NCBI GenBank assembly: GCA_963839475.1
Contig: CAWIVH010000017.1
Location: forward strand, 902,092 to 966,091
Length of the DNA: 64,000 bases
DNA from: CAWIVH01 sp963839475
Lineage (GTDB): Bacteria; Acidobacteriota; UBA6911
Direction: 5' to 3'
Position numbers and translations under genes: made by a program. Below are positions 9,501-18,552 of this stretch, in pieces. The first letter of the stretch is position 1, and the number at the start of each line of letters is the position of its first letter. The notes under the pieces were generated by a model, which ran no database searches, was not told where the DNA came from, and saw only the letters and a program-made list of their open reading frames with translations.

Positions 9501-10395
9501 TCGCTCCGCCAACCTCGGCACCGAACTGATGCATCTTGATATCCGGGCGGGGCGCCTTGCCGGTGCGCGGATCGGGAACAGTCATCGCGTTGGCGAAAAA
9601 CTCGTTCGAGTTCAAAGCCGTGTTGCGCATGAAATCGAACACGCGGCCGTGAAAATCATTGGTGCCCGACTTGGTGGCGATCGCGATGTTGGCGCCGCTG
9701 TTGCGTCCTTCCTCCGCCGTCGCGTTGGAAGTAACAGTCTTGAACTCCTGGACATTGTCGGGATTCAGGCGGTACATGTTCGACATCGGGTTCGGCACGG
9801 AAGATTCGTTGGCATCGATCCCGTCGATGGTCACATTATAGGCGCGGTCGCGCGAGCCGTTCACGTGCAAGCCCGAACCGGCGCCGCCGTAGGAACGCTG
9901 CACAACACCAGGCTCAACAGTGATCAGCGAGAGCGGATTGCGGCCGTTAAGTGGCAGCGATTCAATCGCCTTCTGCTCGACCACGTTACCGATCTTGGCG
10001 CTGCTCGATTCCAGCTTTTCGTAGCCGCCTTCGACATTCACGATCTCATTCACCCCGCCTACCTGCAGGGCGACATTGACATTGATGGGGGTCCCGATCT
10101 GAAGCACATTCCCCTTGTTCATGGCGGTCTTGAAGCCCTGGAGTTCGACTTTGATCGTATAAACTCCAAGGATAAGGGAAGGGAACGAATAAAGTCCCGA
10201 GTCGTTGGTGACCTGCGTATTGCTTACGCCCGTCGCTTCGTTGATTGCCGTCACGGTCGCGCCGGGAATGACCGCCCCGGTTGAGTCTGTGACCGTGCCG
10301 GTGATACGCGACGTGTTGGTCTGGCTAAAAGTCATCCCGGAGGGAATGACAATCAGGGCGAATATCAATGCTATGGATCGAACACCTCTTGACAT
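6577..10395 (-). CDS. Oar-like TonB-dependent outer-membrane receptor
   Basis: This 1272-residue protein has a signal peptide (MSRGVRSIALIFALIV), then a carboxypeptidase-regulatory-like domain (ITGTVTDSTGAVIPGATV), a plug domain (VEQKAIESLPLNGRNPLSL, DGIDANESSVPN) and a long beta-barrel with many aromatic strands to the C-terminus (LQFALKISW). That architecture matches the Oar-like receptors expanded in Acidobacteria, which probably take up large polymers or peptides through the outer membrane; the ligand cannot be read from the sequence. I chose the ATG at 10395 because GGAG lies 8-9 bases upstream and a signal peptide follows directly. It appears to be a single-gene transcript. Confidence 0.9.
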   Translation of the reverse strand: MSRGVRSIALIFALIVIPSGMTFSQTNTSRITGTVTDSTGAVIPGATVTAINEATGVSNTQVTNDSGLYSFPSLILGVYTIKVELQGFKTAMNKGNVLQIGTPINVNVALQVGGVNEIVNVEGGYEKLESSSAKIGNVVEQKAIESLPLNGRNPLSLITVEPGVVQRSYGGAGSGLHVNGSRDRAYNVTIDGIDANESSVPNPMSNMYRLNPDNVQEFKTVTSNATAEEGRNSGANIAIATKSGTNDFHGRVFDFMRNTALNSNEFFANAMTVPDPRTGKAPRPDIKMHQFGAEVGGAIIKGKMFYFGSYQNQRIKTTQPTDQTYGSSLMYSPTALSGLFRYWVADTKIPFSINGHPITQNSPYLVDNQTGNLLPGVPTCSASVATNCVATYNIFANDPKGIGLDPTLAKLYGAFPKPSSYATGDGLNTATYIWNAPANFEGPNYLARWDYSINPNHSVRARWMSASYDTIKGDPLNARPQLYPSFPPMGEVTRKTKGLSTGYRWVVSPKVVNDFTVGFSRFAYLFTQGEANPSWPNIAPYSFTNISYPLINTPRTFRAVTTPQFVDNFSIIKGAHVFQMGGNVRLYEHNDVRGQPGGINVTPSMSFSGSTRTPPGFTTPPVASSTKPGIASSDSTRLLTSINELTGIPARLSQNFLGDLSSDSFLPFKVGNSVTMWSEGHRLKQFNFYFQDEWKLRQNLTMNYGVRWEINKAPTEAGGRVYLPNNPVDGSKGPVTFAKADAWLTTNNLGAFAPRIAFAWSPMKKTVIRTGYGIYFDPLNSFMVTAVAGKIPGLVTSCSSTVGGSTTPGCVPVPDLRINQGFPNELAPPTTKPSSFLTLPAQLYDNAPSLTSIDPKMKLPTVHQWNLAIQQELPGGFVMQAAYIGHRGTRLMRIYNLNQINGDPVQPDFLIMKKNYNAGCQPDGTACPAGVTGTPVPIVVNGSIPASQVATIINSSTTKTYLGQNNIGLFAQRIEQNTLNMKLRPNQQFNTISYIDTGGDSYYHALQTTLRKRFEKGLLFSLSYTFGKSMDNQSIDPVGASSGGGLSSTASRYTVDARNWRNERGRSDFDRRQVLSMSGVYDLPFGRGKWIGRDMKGPMNAILGGWSVNGIYVYQTGEPFSVMSGRYTTNNGHYSRAALVGSMPEMKLTEVPGVYGPVYFKDASAFKVPDVGSNGMGRNMFTAQPYWNVDLGVTKKFNITERVNMDFRMEMFNALNHPNFDSPPSASVGSNSIVSTVFAQSCCQTVAPPSTQTIIQTGESARILQFALKISW

Positions 10396-10700
10396 CGCTG
10401 ACTCCTTCAACAAAAAGACATGAACCGGACGGGGATCCGGACCTGAGAGATCAGTCAATACAATTTGTTTAGCAGACTGCAGCTACAGCGCTACCGTCAG
10501 TCCGAAAATATCGGCAAAGCCAGGAATTTTGACGAAATGTTATTGGTTCGAGCGCGACCCATAGGCAGGGCCGAATCGATGGATGGGTGGGCCTGCCTCA
10601 GCAAGGGGCAACCATGCCATCCTCATCCTTCAGGAAGCCCCCGTGATGGGAACATTGGTACCAAGCGGGCTCAACTGAAGTCAACTATAAAATACGGTTC
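10396..10700. other. Gene-free spacer
   Basis: This 305-base stretch separates the Oar-like receptor and the aldo/keto reductase. I see no open frame with coding character, no member of the dispersed repeat families and no clear promoter. It presumably holds the receptor promoter and the 3' end of the reductase transcript. Confidence 0.5.
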
Positions 10701-11555
10701 TTATATTTTGAGCAGCGGGCGGATGGTTTGGGCGCCTTCGAGAAGGTCCTCCTGCTCCGTTTCGGTCATGGGTACGAAAGCCTCAGCGATTTGGAGGGCC
10801 AGGCGATAGAGGCTTTCTTCCCCAGGCGGCAGGGCGGCCGTCACATCCTCCGAAAGGGCGAATCGAAGCGCCTGGCACGCAAGCACCGGATCGGAAAGCG
10901 GCTTGTACCAGCACTTGGGAAACTCCCTCGCCTCATTTTTCCCCCAACGGGTCAGGGCCATTGCTTTCAGAGCGATCCGAGCCGTGCCCAATTCCGCCGC
11001 GCGCCTCATCACGGAGTTCCAAGAACCGCCGTGCGCTTCGCAGACAAAGTTGACGGGCAGCATGACTGAATCGAAATCGAAACGATCCAACAGCGCCAGC
11101 GCGGCTTCCGCCGAGTGAGCGGAAAATCCCAGGAAGCGCGCAAGACCGCGGCTGCGCAGCGTGGCGATGAATTCCATCGCGCCACCGGGCGCAAAAATCG
11201 TTTCCACTTCCTTGAGCGTTGTCACGGCATGAATCTGGTACAAGTCGAAGTGATCCGTTTGCAGGCGCGCCAGGGAACTTGTCAGATCTTCCTCCGCACC
11301 GACTGCGGTGCGCTGAAAAGTTTTGCCTGCCAGGAAAATGTTCTGCCGAACAAATTTCAGCGCGCATCCGAGCTTCTCTTCAGCTTCCCCGTTCCCATAA
11401 AAAGGGGACACATCGAAATAATTCACCCCTCGCTCAATGGATTCAGCGACGAGGGCATCGACCCGATCCTGCCCCATCCCGACCGCGAGCATGCCGCCGA
11501 AGCCCACTATGGACAATTCGATTCCCTCGCGATAAGTTCTGCGCATCAGCGTCAT
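10701..11555 (-). CDS. Aldo/keto reductase
   Basis: A 284-residue TIM-barrel oxidoreductase that probably reduces carbonyl substrates with NAD(P)H in the cytoplasm. The family catalytic tetrad is visible: Asp in NYFDVSPFYG, Tyr in FYGNGEAEEKLG, Lys in LAGKTF and His in YQIHAV. The start codon at 11555 has GGGAG six bases upstream. The substrate is unknown. It reads away from the M1 peptidase gene and lies alone. Confidence 0.88.
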   Translation of the reverse strand: MTLMRRTYREGIELSIVGFGGMLAVGMGQDRVDALVAESIERGVNYFDVSPFYGNGEAEEKLGCALKFVRQNIFLAGKTFQRTAVGAEEDLTSSLARLQTDHFDLYQIHAVTTLKEVETIFAPGGAMEFIATLRSRGLARFLGFSAHSAEAALALLDRFDFDSVMLPVNFVCEAHGGSWNSVMRRAAELGTARIALKAMALTRWGKNEAREFPKCWYKPLSDPVLACQALRFALSEDVTAALPPGEESLYRLALQIAEAFVPMTETEQEDLLEGAQTIRPLLKI

Positions 11556-11590
11556 GTGGCACTCCCGTGAGTCATGTCAGATTCTATTAT

Positions 11591-11658
11591 GAGCCGCAAA
11601 GGCCACGAAGACCTCAGAGGATGATTTGTTTTCGCGGTCTTGGTGTTCTTTGTGGTTC
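11591..11658. repeat. Simple GAAGACC-type hairpin repeat
   Basis: The left arm GCCGCAAAGGCCACGAAGACC and the right arm TTCGCGGTCTTGGTGTTC pair imperfectly around a short A/T-rich loop. The element lies between the divergent aldo/keto reductase and M1 peptidase genes. Its right arm overlaps the upstream part of the longest possible M1 peptidase frame. Confidence 0.8.
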
Positions 11659-11675
11659 GGTTTTTTGAGGATACT

Positions 11676-13361
11676 GTGGGTTTCAAAAGAGGAAATGCAG
11701 CATTATTCGCATTTGTCGGTCGAATCCTGGCTGGGCTTTTGCTGCTTTTCCCGGCTTGGTCATGGGCGGATCAGTACGAGAGGCAGCCCGCGATTAATGT
11801 TTTGAGCTACGAAATTGAACTCGATTGGAACGATCAGAGCGACACCGCAACCGGATCGGCAAAAATCAAGGTTCAGATCCTCACGGAAGAAACCGCCGGC
11901 ATGTGGCTCGACTTCACCGGCGGGCCGGTGGCAAGCCTTTCAGCTGCGGGAGCCGAACGACCCTTCACCCATGCGAAAGGACGGATCTCCTTCCTGTTCG
12001 ATCATCCCTACCATCAGGGTCAGACCGTTGAAATCCAAATCCGCTACCATTGCAGGACAACGGAAAGCGGCCTGCTTGCCGGGAAGAACCGCTACGGCAG
12101 AAACGTCCTCTTCGCCGAGAATTGGCCGTCCATGGCCCGGTCGTGGTTCCCCTGTATCGACCACCCCTCCGATAAAGCCGCGGTCGACTTCAAAATCTCC
12201 GCGCCCGGGCAGTATGACGTCGTTGCCAATGGGAGGCTCGTGGAAACCCAGCCGCTCCCCGATGGACGGAAACTGACCCACTGGAGTGAAAGCGTCCCGA
12301 TCCCGACCTATTGCATGGTCCTGGGCGCAGCGGAATTTTCCATAACCGCTGCCGCCACGGAGTCCGGTGTGCCGCTGCTTTTCTATTACTATTCTCAAGA
12401 TCGTGAATCCGCATTGCGGCAGTTTAGGGAATCTTCCGACATACTCCGATTTTTCAGCCGCGTGATCGGACCTTTCCCCTACGAAAAGCTGGCACAGGTC
12501 GAGTCGACGACCCGATTCGGCGGGATGGAGAACTCGAGCGCCATTTTCTATGTCGAATCCGCATTCCGCGATGGAGTTGAAGAAGACGCTCCCCTGGCCC
12601 ACGAAATGGCTCACCAGTGGTTTGGCGATTCCGTCACGCCGGGAGACTGGGATCATCTCTGGCTGAGCGAGGGTTTCGCCACCTATTTCGACGACCTTTA
12701 TGCGGAGCACAAGGCAGGGTGGAACGCCCTGAAGGAACGAATGGACAACCATGCCCGGGCAGTCCGGAAGTTCCACCGGCAGCGGCCCGGACCCATCATC
12801 GATCCTGCAGAAAAGAATGTTGCCCGGAAGCTGAACCCGTTGAACTACGACAAGGGGTCCTGGATTCTGCACATGCTTCGCCACGAAGTCGGCGACGACA
12901 CTTTTTTCCGCGGCATCCGGAGCTACTATGCGGAGCGCGCGGGCGGGAACGCTGTCAGCGGCGATTTCCAGCGCGCCATGGAAAAACAGTCAGGATTGAA
13001 TCTCGAGGCTTTTTTCCGGCAATGGCTTTACCGGAGAGGCTGGCCGCAAATCAGCATTTTCTGGAATTGGAATGCCTCCCGGCGGCAAGCCGAGTTGTCG
13101 ATCCGACAGGAGCAGAAAGAAGGCCCCTACGTCCTGCCGCTGGATCTGCAGTTTCGCATGAAGGGGAGAACGGAATCCAAAACCATAAGGTTGTCTTCCG
13201 TTAAACAGACTGAGATTATCACCCTCGAGTTTGAACCCGAGGAGATGGATGTTAACCCGGGGGGATGGGTCTTCTTGGATGTGGCCGTTAAAAAAAAGAG
13301 GTTCCGGCGTGCCGGAACCTCTCATAACTTCCAGGGGGATTACAGCTTCACAACGTCCTGA
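11676..13361 (+). CDS. Secreted M1-family zinc aminopeptidase
   Basis: A 561-residue zinc metallopeptidase that probably trims N-terminal residues from peptides outside the cytoplasm. It has a signal peptide (ILAGLLLLFPAWSWA), an exopeptidase motif variant (GGMENSS) and the zinc site HEMAHQWFGD followed by LWLSEGFATYFDDLY, the HEXXH-18-E pattern of family M1. It is shorter than the roughly 870 residues of full M1 enzymes, lacking the helical C-terminal domain. I prefer the GTG at 11676, with GAGG five bases upstream, because the longer frame from the TTG at 11640 starts inside a dispersed repeat. The 3' end reads through the csp terminator hairpin and overlaps csp by 22 bases. Confidence 0.88.
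   Translation: MGFKRGNAALFAFVGRILAGLLLLFPAWSWADQYERQPAINVLSYEIELDWNDQSDTATGSAKIKVQILTEETAGMWLDFTGGPVASLSAAGAERPFTHAKGRISFLFDHPYHQGQTVEIQIRYHCRTTESGLLAGKNRYGRNVLFAENWPSMARSWFPCIDHPSDKAAVDFKISAPGQYDVVANGRLVETQPLPDGRKLTHWSESVPIPTYCMVLGAAEFSITAAATESGVPLLFYYYSQDRESALRQFRESSDILRFFSRVIGPFPYEKLAQVESTTRFGGMENSSAIFYVESAFRDGVEEDAPLAHEMAHQWFGDSVTPGDWDHLWLSEGFATYFDDLYAEHKAGWNALKERMDNHARAVRKFHRQRPGPIIDPAEKNVARKLNPLNYDKGSWILHMLRHEVGDDTFFRGIRSYYAERAGGNAVSGDFQRAMEKQSGLNLEAFFRQWLYRRGWPQISIFWNWNASRRQAELSIRQEQKEGPYVLPLDLQFRMKGRTESKTIRLSSVKQTEIITLEFEPEEMDVNPGGWVFLDVAVKKKRFRRAGTSHNFQGDYSFTTS
13298..13321 (-). terminator. Rho-independent terminator of the cold-shock gene
   Basis: A perfect 11-bp stem, GAGGTTCCGGC against GCCGGAACCTC with a two-base loop, is followed on the minus strand by a run of T (13297-13290). 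It begins 18 bases past the csp stop codon. The opposite-strand M1 peptidase frame crosses it. Confidence 0.88.
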
Positions 13362-13543
13362 GCCTGAAGGCCCTTAGGACCTTTCGCTACATTGAACTCG
13401 ACGTTGTCGCCTTCATTTAGCGACTTGAAACCGCTTGCCTGAATGGCGGAATGGTGTACGAAAACATCATCTCCGGAAGCGCGCCGAATGAATCCGTAGC
13501 CCTTCTCGTTATTGAACCACTTTACCGTCCCTTGCTCTTTCAT
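13340..13543 (-). CDS. Cold-shock protein, CspA family
   Basis: A 67-residue single-stranded nucleic-acid binding protein of the CSD fold; such proteins act as RNA chaperones in the cytoplasm. Both RNA-binding motifs are present: RNP1 as KGYGFI and RNP2 as DVFVHH. The length is typical of the family. AGAGGAAAG precedes the ATG. The gene has its own promoter and a leader of about 185 bases, and a strong terminator follows, so it is monocistronic. Confidence 0.96.
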   Translation of the reverse strand: MKEQGTVKWFNNEKGYGFIRRASGDDVFVHHSAIQASGFKSLNEGDNVEFNVAKGPKGLQAQDVVKL

Positions 13544-13562
13544 CTTTCCTCTTTTACTCTGA

Positions 13563-13577
13563 CCCCGCCTGGCGGGG
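13563..13577 (-). promoter_or_regulatory. Short hairpin in the csp leader
   Basis: CCCCGCC and GGCGGGG form a 7-bp GC stem with a one-base centre, about 20 bases before the csp start codon. It could influence access to the ribosome site at low temperature, as leader structures do in other csp genes. This role is inferred from position only. Confidence 0.4.
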
Positions 13578-13734
13578 GTGTTGGGTGTTTGATTTAGAAC
13601 CTTGTTTTTGCTTCTGTTTTCGTAGTCATTCGCTAGCCCTGCAGGGCCTTACACAAAAGATTCCGCCCCCCTGTTAAAGAGTGCAGTACATCCTTTTAAC
13701 GAACTCGAACAAAAACCGAATCAACCGGATCCGG

Positions 13735-13763
13735 ATTATACGGCTTTAAGTATGAAGATGCAA
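13735..13763 (-). promoter_or_regulatory. Promoter of the cold-shock gene
   Basis: On the minus strand TTGCAT (13763-13758) is followed after exactly 17 bases by a perfect TATAAT (13740-13735). Transcription would begin near 13728, giving a leader of about 185 bases before the csp ATG. Long leaders are typical of cspA-type genes. Confidence 0.7.
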
Positions 13764-13811
13764 AGGTTTTTCGGCTTTTTTAGTAGATATCCTGGAGACA
13801 CCATTTACCCG

Positions 13812-13893
13812 GAAAATCGGAATCGGTATCGGAATCGCAATCGATTTCACATTCGGAATTTCCTTCGATTGCGATCCCGATTGCGAAGGCCAC
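13812..13893. repeat. ATCGGA-type short tandem repeat with inverted half
   Basis: Hexamer-like units (ATCGGA, ATCGGT, ATCGCA) run on one side and their complements (GATTGC, GATCCC) on the other, so the block can fold back on itself. It lies between the csp promoter and the ChaN gene and belongs to no other family in the window. Confidence 0.65.
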
Positions 13894-14002
13894 AACTATT
13901 CCACCGCCGGATCAAGCTGCGGGCATAAAAAACGATCGCCGAAAATGATTGGCTTCCCTACTTTTCGATTCTGGTATCCTGCATTCCTCACTGGAGGCCG
14001 AA

Positions 14003-15223
14003 ATGCGAATTCGACTGGTTGCCGCTCTGATCCTTTGCGTTCCCTTCCTGCAAGCTCAGCAGAAAAGCCTGCGCATGCCGATCGGGGATGCGGCGAGGAA
14101 AGATAAAGAGGTAAAGCTGATTCTGGACGCGGTCACAGACACCGCGACCGGCGAGACGATCACGCCGCGGGAAATGGCATCCCGCCTGGCCGGAAAAGAT
14201 CTCATCTTCCTCGGTGAAAGCCACACCAGCATGGATTTCCATCGGGTCCAGCTCCGCGTGGTTCAGGAACTGCACCGGGCCGGGAAAAAGGTCCTGATCG
14301 GGTTGGAGATGTTCCCTTACACCGAGCAGAAGTACCTGGACGATTGGTCCCGCGGCTACCTGACCGAAGAGGGTTTCCTGCAGCTATCCCAGTGGTACAA
14401 GAACTGGGGATATCACTGGAACTACTACCGCGATATCTTTCTGTTCGCCCGCGACAACCACCTGCGCATGTATGCCGTCAATACACCGCGCGAGGTCGTC
14501 TCCGCGGTGAGAAAAAAAGGCTTCCAAAACCTGACACCCGAGGAGGCCGCCCACATCCCCCAGAAAATCGACACCTCCAACGCCGACCATTTCTCGCTCT
14601 TCAAGGCCTTTTTCGAGGAAGAGACCGGGATGCACGCCATGATGAACGATCAAATGGCAAAATCGATGTTCGACGCGCAATGCACCTGGGACGCCACCAT
14701 GGCCTACAATTCCGTGAAGGCGTTGAAAGAACAGCGCGACAAAGACACCGTGATGGTGGTCCTGATAGGATCGGGCCACGTTGCCTACGGGCTTGGGCTG
14801 GAGCGGCAGGCTGCGCAATGGTTCGACGGAAAAATGGCATCGGTCATCCCCATCCAGGTGCTGGACGACAAGGACCGGTCGGTCGAAACCGTTCAGGCGT
14901 CTTACGCCAACTTCCTCTGGGGATTGCCCCAGGAGAAGGAATCCCTCTATCCAGACCTTGGCCTTTCCACGGGCGAGATTCCCGGCGACACAAAGCGCAA
15001 GGTCCTGAACGTATCGAAGGACACGCCGGCGCAGGCAGCCGGGATCAAGGAAGGGGATGTGCTGGTCTCAATGGATGGGGCTCCTGTCAGCGACCGCGAG
15101 GGCTACAACCGGCGCCTGTCGGAGAAACGCTGGGGAGACGCTGTGGACTTTGTCCTGCTGCGGCAGGACAACGAAATGAATATCCGCGTTTTCCTCCGCC
15201 GCTCCGTCAAGAAGGAAAAATAA
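14003..15223 (+). CDS. ChaN-like (DUF399) exported protein with C-terminal PDZ domain
   Basis: A 406-residue exported protein. The signal peptide (MRIRLVAALILCVPFLQAQQ) is followed by a ChaN/DUF399 domain with FLGESHTSMDFHR and VLIGLEMFPYTEQKY near the start and VLIGSGHVAYGLG near the end. ChaN proteins bind haem and are linked to iron uptake. The C-terminus (about residues 315-400) is a PDZ domain: NVSKDTPAQAAGIKEGDVLV. I chose the ATG at 14003 because GGAGG lies at 13993-13997 and the signal peptide starts there. The PDZ domain suggests binding of a peptide tail, but no partner is encoded next to it. Confidence 0.87.
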   Translation: MRIRLVAALILCVPFLQAQQKSLRMPIGDAARKDKEVKLILDAVTDTATGETITPREMASRLAGKDLIFLGESHTSMDFHRVQLRVVQELHRAGKKVLIGLEMFPYTEQKYLDDWSRGYLTEEGFLQLSQWYKNWGYHWNYYRDIFLFARDNHLRMYAVNTPREVVSAVRKKGFQNLTPEEAAHIPQKIDTSNADHFSLFKAFFEEETGMHAMMNDQMAKSMFDAQCTWDATMAYNSVKALKEQRDKDTVMVVLIGSGHVAYGLGLERQAAQWFDGKMASVIPIQVLDDKDRSVETVQASYANFLWGLPQEKESLYPDLGLSTGEIPGDTKRKVLNVSKDTPAQAAGIKEGDVLVSMDGAPVSDREGYNRRLSEKRWGDAVDFVLLRQDNEMNIRVFLRRSVKKEK

Positions 15224-15225
15224 CG

Positions 15226-15297
15226 CAAACCACAGAAACCGCCAAGACCGCGAAAATAAATATTATTTATCTTCGCGGTCTTCGCGTCTTCGCGGTT
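15226..15297. repeat. Simple GAAGACC-type hairpin repeat
   Basis: Arms starting ACCGCCAAGACCGCGAA and ending TTCGCGTCTTCGCGGTTAT pair around an AT-rich loop. The element fills the gap between the convergent ChaN and M16 genes, so it may terminate both transcripts. Confidence 0.85.
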
Positions 15298-16799
15298 ATT
15301 TTGGATACACCATCGTATTCGGATCCGGCAGCGGAATGCGGATCACTTTCCCATCCAGGAACTTCTGGAACGAATACTGCGGCTTGTCCGCATTCCCTTT
15401 GATCACATCGTCCACGTTCCCGACGGCAAGGATGACCAGCTTCTCAGGCTGAAGGTATTTCTGAGCGACGCGCAAGACGTCGGCCGTGGTGACAGCACGA
15501 ACTTTGTCGCGATAGGTCTCCCAATATTTAGGATCTCTACCCGTGAACTCGTCGTTCGCAAAAGTCCCCGCAATCGCCCTGGCGGTGGCAAAATAGCGCG
15601 GGAATACTTCGACCGCCTGGTTTTTGACGGTTTCGAGTTCATCCTCGGTAACCTTCTCCTTGCGGATGCGATCGATCTCATCCATGACGATCTGGGTTGC
15701 CTGCGCCGCCGTGGCGCTCTTGGTCTGGAATCTGGCGCGGAAGGTGCCCGGGGTAATACACCCCTTCCGTGAAGTTCGAGCCGGCATCATATGCCAGGCC
15801 TTCATCGGAGCGGACTCGGTTGGTGATGCGCGAAGTGAATCCCGACCCTCCCAGCACATCGTTCATCAGGTCGATGGCGAATTCGTCGGGATTCCCGCGC
15901 ATCGTCCCCAGATGGCCGAGAATCACACGCGCCTGGTTTACATCGGCTTTATTCACCATGTAAATCCCGGGCGCCGGAGTGTAGTCGAACTTCGGCACGG
16001 CCGGGGCCTTTTCTCCCGCGGCCCAGCCGCTCATCGCCTTTTCCAGTCTTTCCTTTAATTCAGCCGTCTTGAAGTCGCCGGAAACCGCGAACATAAAATT
16101 CCCGGGGTGGCAATACTTCTTGTGGAAGGCGATCAGGTCGTCGCGCGTCAATGAGGAAATCGAGGCTTTGGTGGTCCACGCGTTGGTGAAGTATTTCTCC
16201 CCGTAGATCAGCCGGCTCCATTCCCGCCCCTCGATCGAATCGGTGCGGTCGTTACGGCGCTCGATGGCCTGCAGCTGCTGGCTCTTGAACAGGTCAAGAC
16301 GATCCTGCTGGAATGCCGGGTTCTTGAGCATGTCGAAGAACAGGTCGAGGGCCTTGTCGGCATCCTTGGCGAGAAAATTCACATTGGCGCTGCCCGAGGT
16401 TCCGCCCATCATGCTCGAAAGCGTCGCCGCCAGGAAATCGGCTTCCTCGTCGAAATCCTCGGCCTTGAAGCGTGTTGTGCCCCCGGCGCGCAACTGGCTG
16501 CCGACCGCGGAAGCCAGCCCTTCCTTCCCTGCCGGATCCAGATAGGAACCGGCACGGATGGTAAGAGAAATATTCACCAGAGGAAGATCGTGATCTTCGA
16601 CGAAGTAGCCAATCACTCCGTTGTTCATAACCTGGCGATAGGCGGCGGGTTTGGGCGGAGTGTAATCCAGTTTCGCGTATTTCAGATCACGCGGGTGCGA
16701 CGGCACCGGCTGCGGTTTCTGGCCGTAGCCGATCGAGCCGGCAGCCAGAAGCGCCGCGAGCGGCATGGCGAGAGTGGAAATGCGTCGGAGCGTTTTCAC
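15296..16799 (-). CDS. M16-family peptidase-like protein without zinc motif, one frameshift
   Basis: This is the partner subunit of an M16 (pitrilysin-type) peptidase pair. It has a signal peptide (ISTLAMPLAALLAAGSIGYG) and the M16 fold, but no HXXEH zinc site where the catalytic subunit has one; the C-terminal M16 domain carries VRAVTTADVLRVAQKYL. The first frame covers the start to about 15750, the second covers about 15760 to the stop at 15296. The shift falls at the CCCGGGG run near 15747-15753, a typical place for a base-count error. The joined product would be about 500 residues. The GTG start at 16799 overlaps the stop of the upstream M16 gene as GTGA, so the two are translationally coupled. 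Confidence 0.85.
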
Positions 16800-18538
16800 G
16801 GCTTACCCCCTTCCTTTTCCATCTTTTCCTGCAGCAGTTTCTTGATGACCGCGATCAGCTTCTTCTTGTCTGCCGGAGCTGCAGCTTCCTGCTGATCGAG
16901 CTGCTGGAGTATGGCCTGGGCCTTGTCTTTCGGGATCTGCCCCATCATGGCTTTGAACTGTTTGACCTGGGCTTTGTCTTCGTCCGACAACCCGGTAAGG
17001 AGCGGGTCTTCGACCGTCGACTCCGACTTCTTGGTGTAGTAAAGCGCAACGGCCCGGGTTTCGGCTTTGAAGTACTGGTTCGCCACGCGCTGGATATCGG
17101 CGGCCGTGACGGCATCGATCTTTTTGGGATCTTCGTTAAAACTAGGCCAGCCCCGTCCGCTTTCCGCGAGGAGAAGCTGGAACATGAGGGCAAAGTTGCT
17201 CTGCAGCCGGCGGAAGTTGTCTGCGGAAAATTGGTTTTTCACCTTTTGCAGTTCGCGATCGCCGACCTTGTCTTTCTGGAGTTTCTCGATCTCTTTATAG
17301 AGGGCCTTTTCGACATCTTCCGGCTGGTTGCCCGGTTTGGCGACACCTCTCAGCATGAAATAGCCTTCCCACTTCTGGCCGTTCTGACCCGCCATGACAC
17401 TGTTGGCGATCTTCTGATCGATGACCAGGGATTTGTAGAGGCGCCCCGTGCGCCCGCTGAGAAGCGAACCCAGTACCACGAGGGCGGGTTCATCCTTGTG
17501 GCCATCGGCCACCGAGTGATAACGGATCTGAACTTCCGGATTGGTCTCAGCGTAGGCGATCATCCGCTTCTCGGCCATCTGCTCCACCTCGCGGGTGCGC
17601 ACTTGCGGCGGCGGCTGAGGATTCCTTTTCAGGCGGCCGAAGTACCGTTCAGCCAGCTCCCTGGCCCGCGCAGGATCGAAGTCTCCAACCAGGCAGGCGG
17701 CAATATTGTTGGGAGCGTAGTTGAGAGCGAAGTAATCGAGCGCCTCCTGGCGGGTCAAACCGTCGAGGTCGCTCGGCCATCCGACCACGGGCCAGCTATA
17801 GGGAGAAGAGCTCCAGAACAGCGCGTTGAACTCCTCTTCGAACTTCCCGGTCGGAGTGCTGTCGGTGCGGAGCCGTCGCTCCTCATGAACCACGTCGCGC
17901 TCGGAATAGAATTCACGGAACACCGGGTTCAACAGCCGGTCGGATTCCATCCAGAACCAGAGCTCGAGCTTGTTGGCCGGAACGTTGATGAAATAAAGTG
18001 TCCAGTCCTCGGTGGTGCCGGCATTCATCCCGCTCGCCCCGGCGGTTGTGTAGATCTTGTCGAACTCGTTTGGGACGATCAGGTCTTTTTGCTGTTTCTC
18101 GAGCTTGGTGAGCTCTTCCAGCAGTTCGTTGTGTTTCGCGGTGCGATTCTTGGGATCTTTCAGATCGGAGATCTCGCCCAGGCGCAGACGCTGGATCTGG
18201 GCCTGCTCCTCTTTCCGGATTTCCGCTTTGACGGCGTCCATCTTCTCCATGACCGCCAGGTCCTGCTTGATGTCCTTCGTGCCGACAATGTGCGTCCCCT
18301 TGAACATCATGTGCTCGAAGAGGTGCGAGAGTCCCGTGATGCCCGGACGTTCATTCACGGAGCCGACCTTGGCTACCCAGCCGGCGGCGACGTTGGGATC
18401 CCCTTTTTTGGGAACCATGAGGAGTTTCATCCCGTTGGGAAGGACGTACTCCTGCACCTGCACCTGCTGGGCCTGGACCGCCGGGACCAGAAGCAGCGCC
18501 AGGGGCAGGAGGCATCGATACAGCGCAGTTCTTTGCAT
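16796..18538 (-). CDS. Secreted M16-family zinc peptidase (catalytic subunit)
   Basis: A 580-residue secreted zinc protease of the insulinase/pitrilysin family. It has a signal peptide (LLPLALLLVPAVQAQ), the inverted zinc motif as HLFEH near residues 72-76 (GLSHLFEHMMFKGT), and a second M16 domain with VTAADIQRVANQYFKAETR. I chose the ATG at 18538 because GGAGG lies just upstream and the longer frame starts in repeat sequence. It is the first gene of a two-gene operon with the non-catalytic M16 subunit, an arrangement common for bacterial M16B heterodimers. Confidence 0.93.
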   Translation of the reverse strand: MQRTALYRCLLPLALLLVPAVQAQQVQVQEYVLPNGMKLLMVPKKGDPNVAAGWVAKVGSVNERPGITGLSHLFEHMMFKGTHIVGTKDIKQDLAVMEKMDAVKAEIRKEEQAQIQRLRLGEISDLKDPKNRTAKHNELLEELTKLEKQQKDLIVPNEFDKIYTTAGASGMNAGTTEDWTLYFINVPANKLELWFWMESDRLLNPVFREFYSERDVVHEERRLRTDSTPTGKFEEEFNALFWSSSPYSWPVVGWPSDLDGLTRQEALDYFALNYAPNNIAACLVGDFDPARARELAERYFGRLKRNPQPPPQVRTREVEQMAEKRMIAYAETNPEVQIRYHSVADGHKDEPALVVLGSLLSGRTGRLYKSLVIDQKIANSVMAGQNGQKWEGYFMLRGVAKPGNQPEDVEKALYKEIEKLQKDKVGDRELQKVKNQFSADNFRRLQSNFALMFQLLLAESGRGWPSFNEDPKKIDAVTAADIQRVANQYFKAETRAVALYYTKKSESTVEDPLLTGLSDEDKAQVKQFKAMMGQIPKDKAQAILQQLDQQEAAAPADKKKLIAVIKKLLQEKMEKEGGKP

Positions 18539-18552
18539 GCCATACCTCCAAA

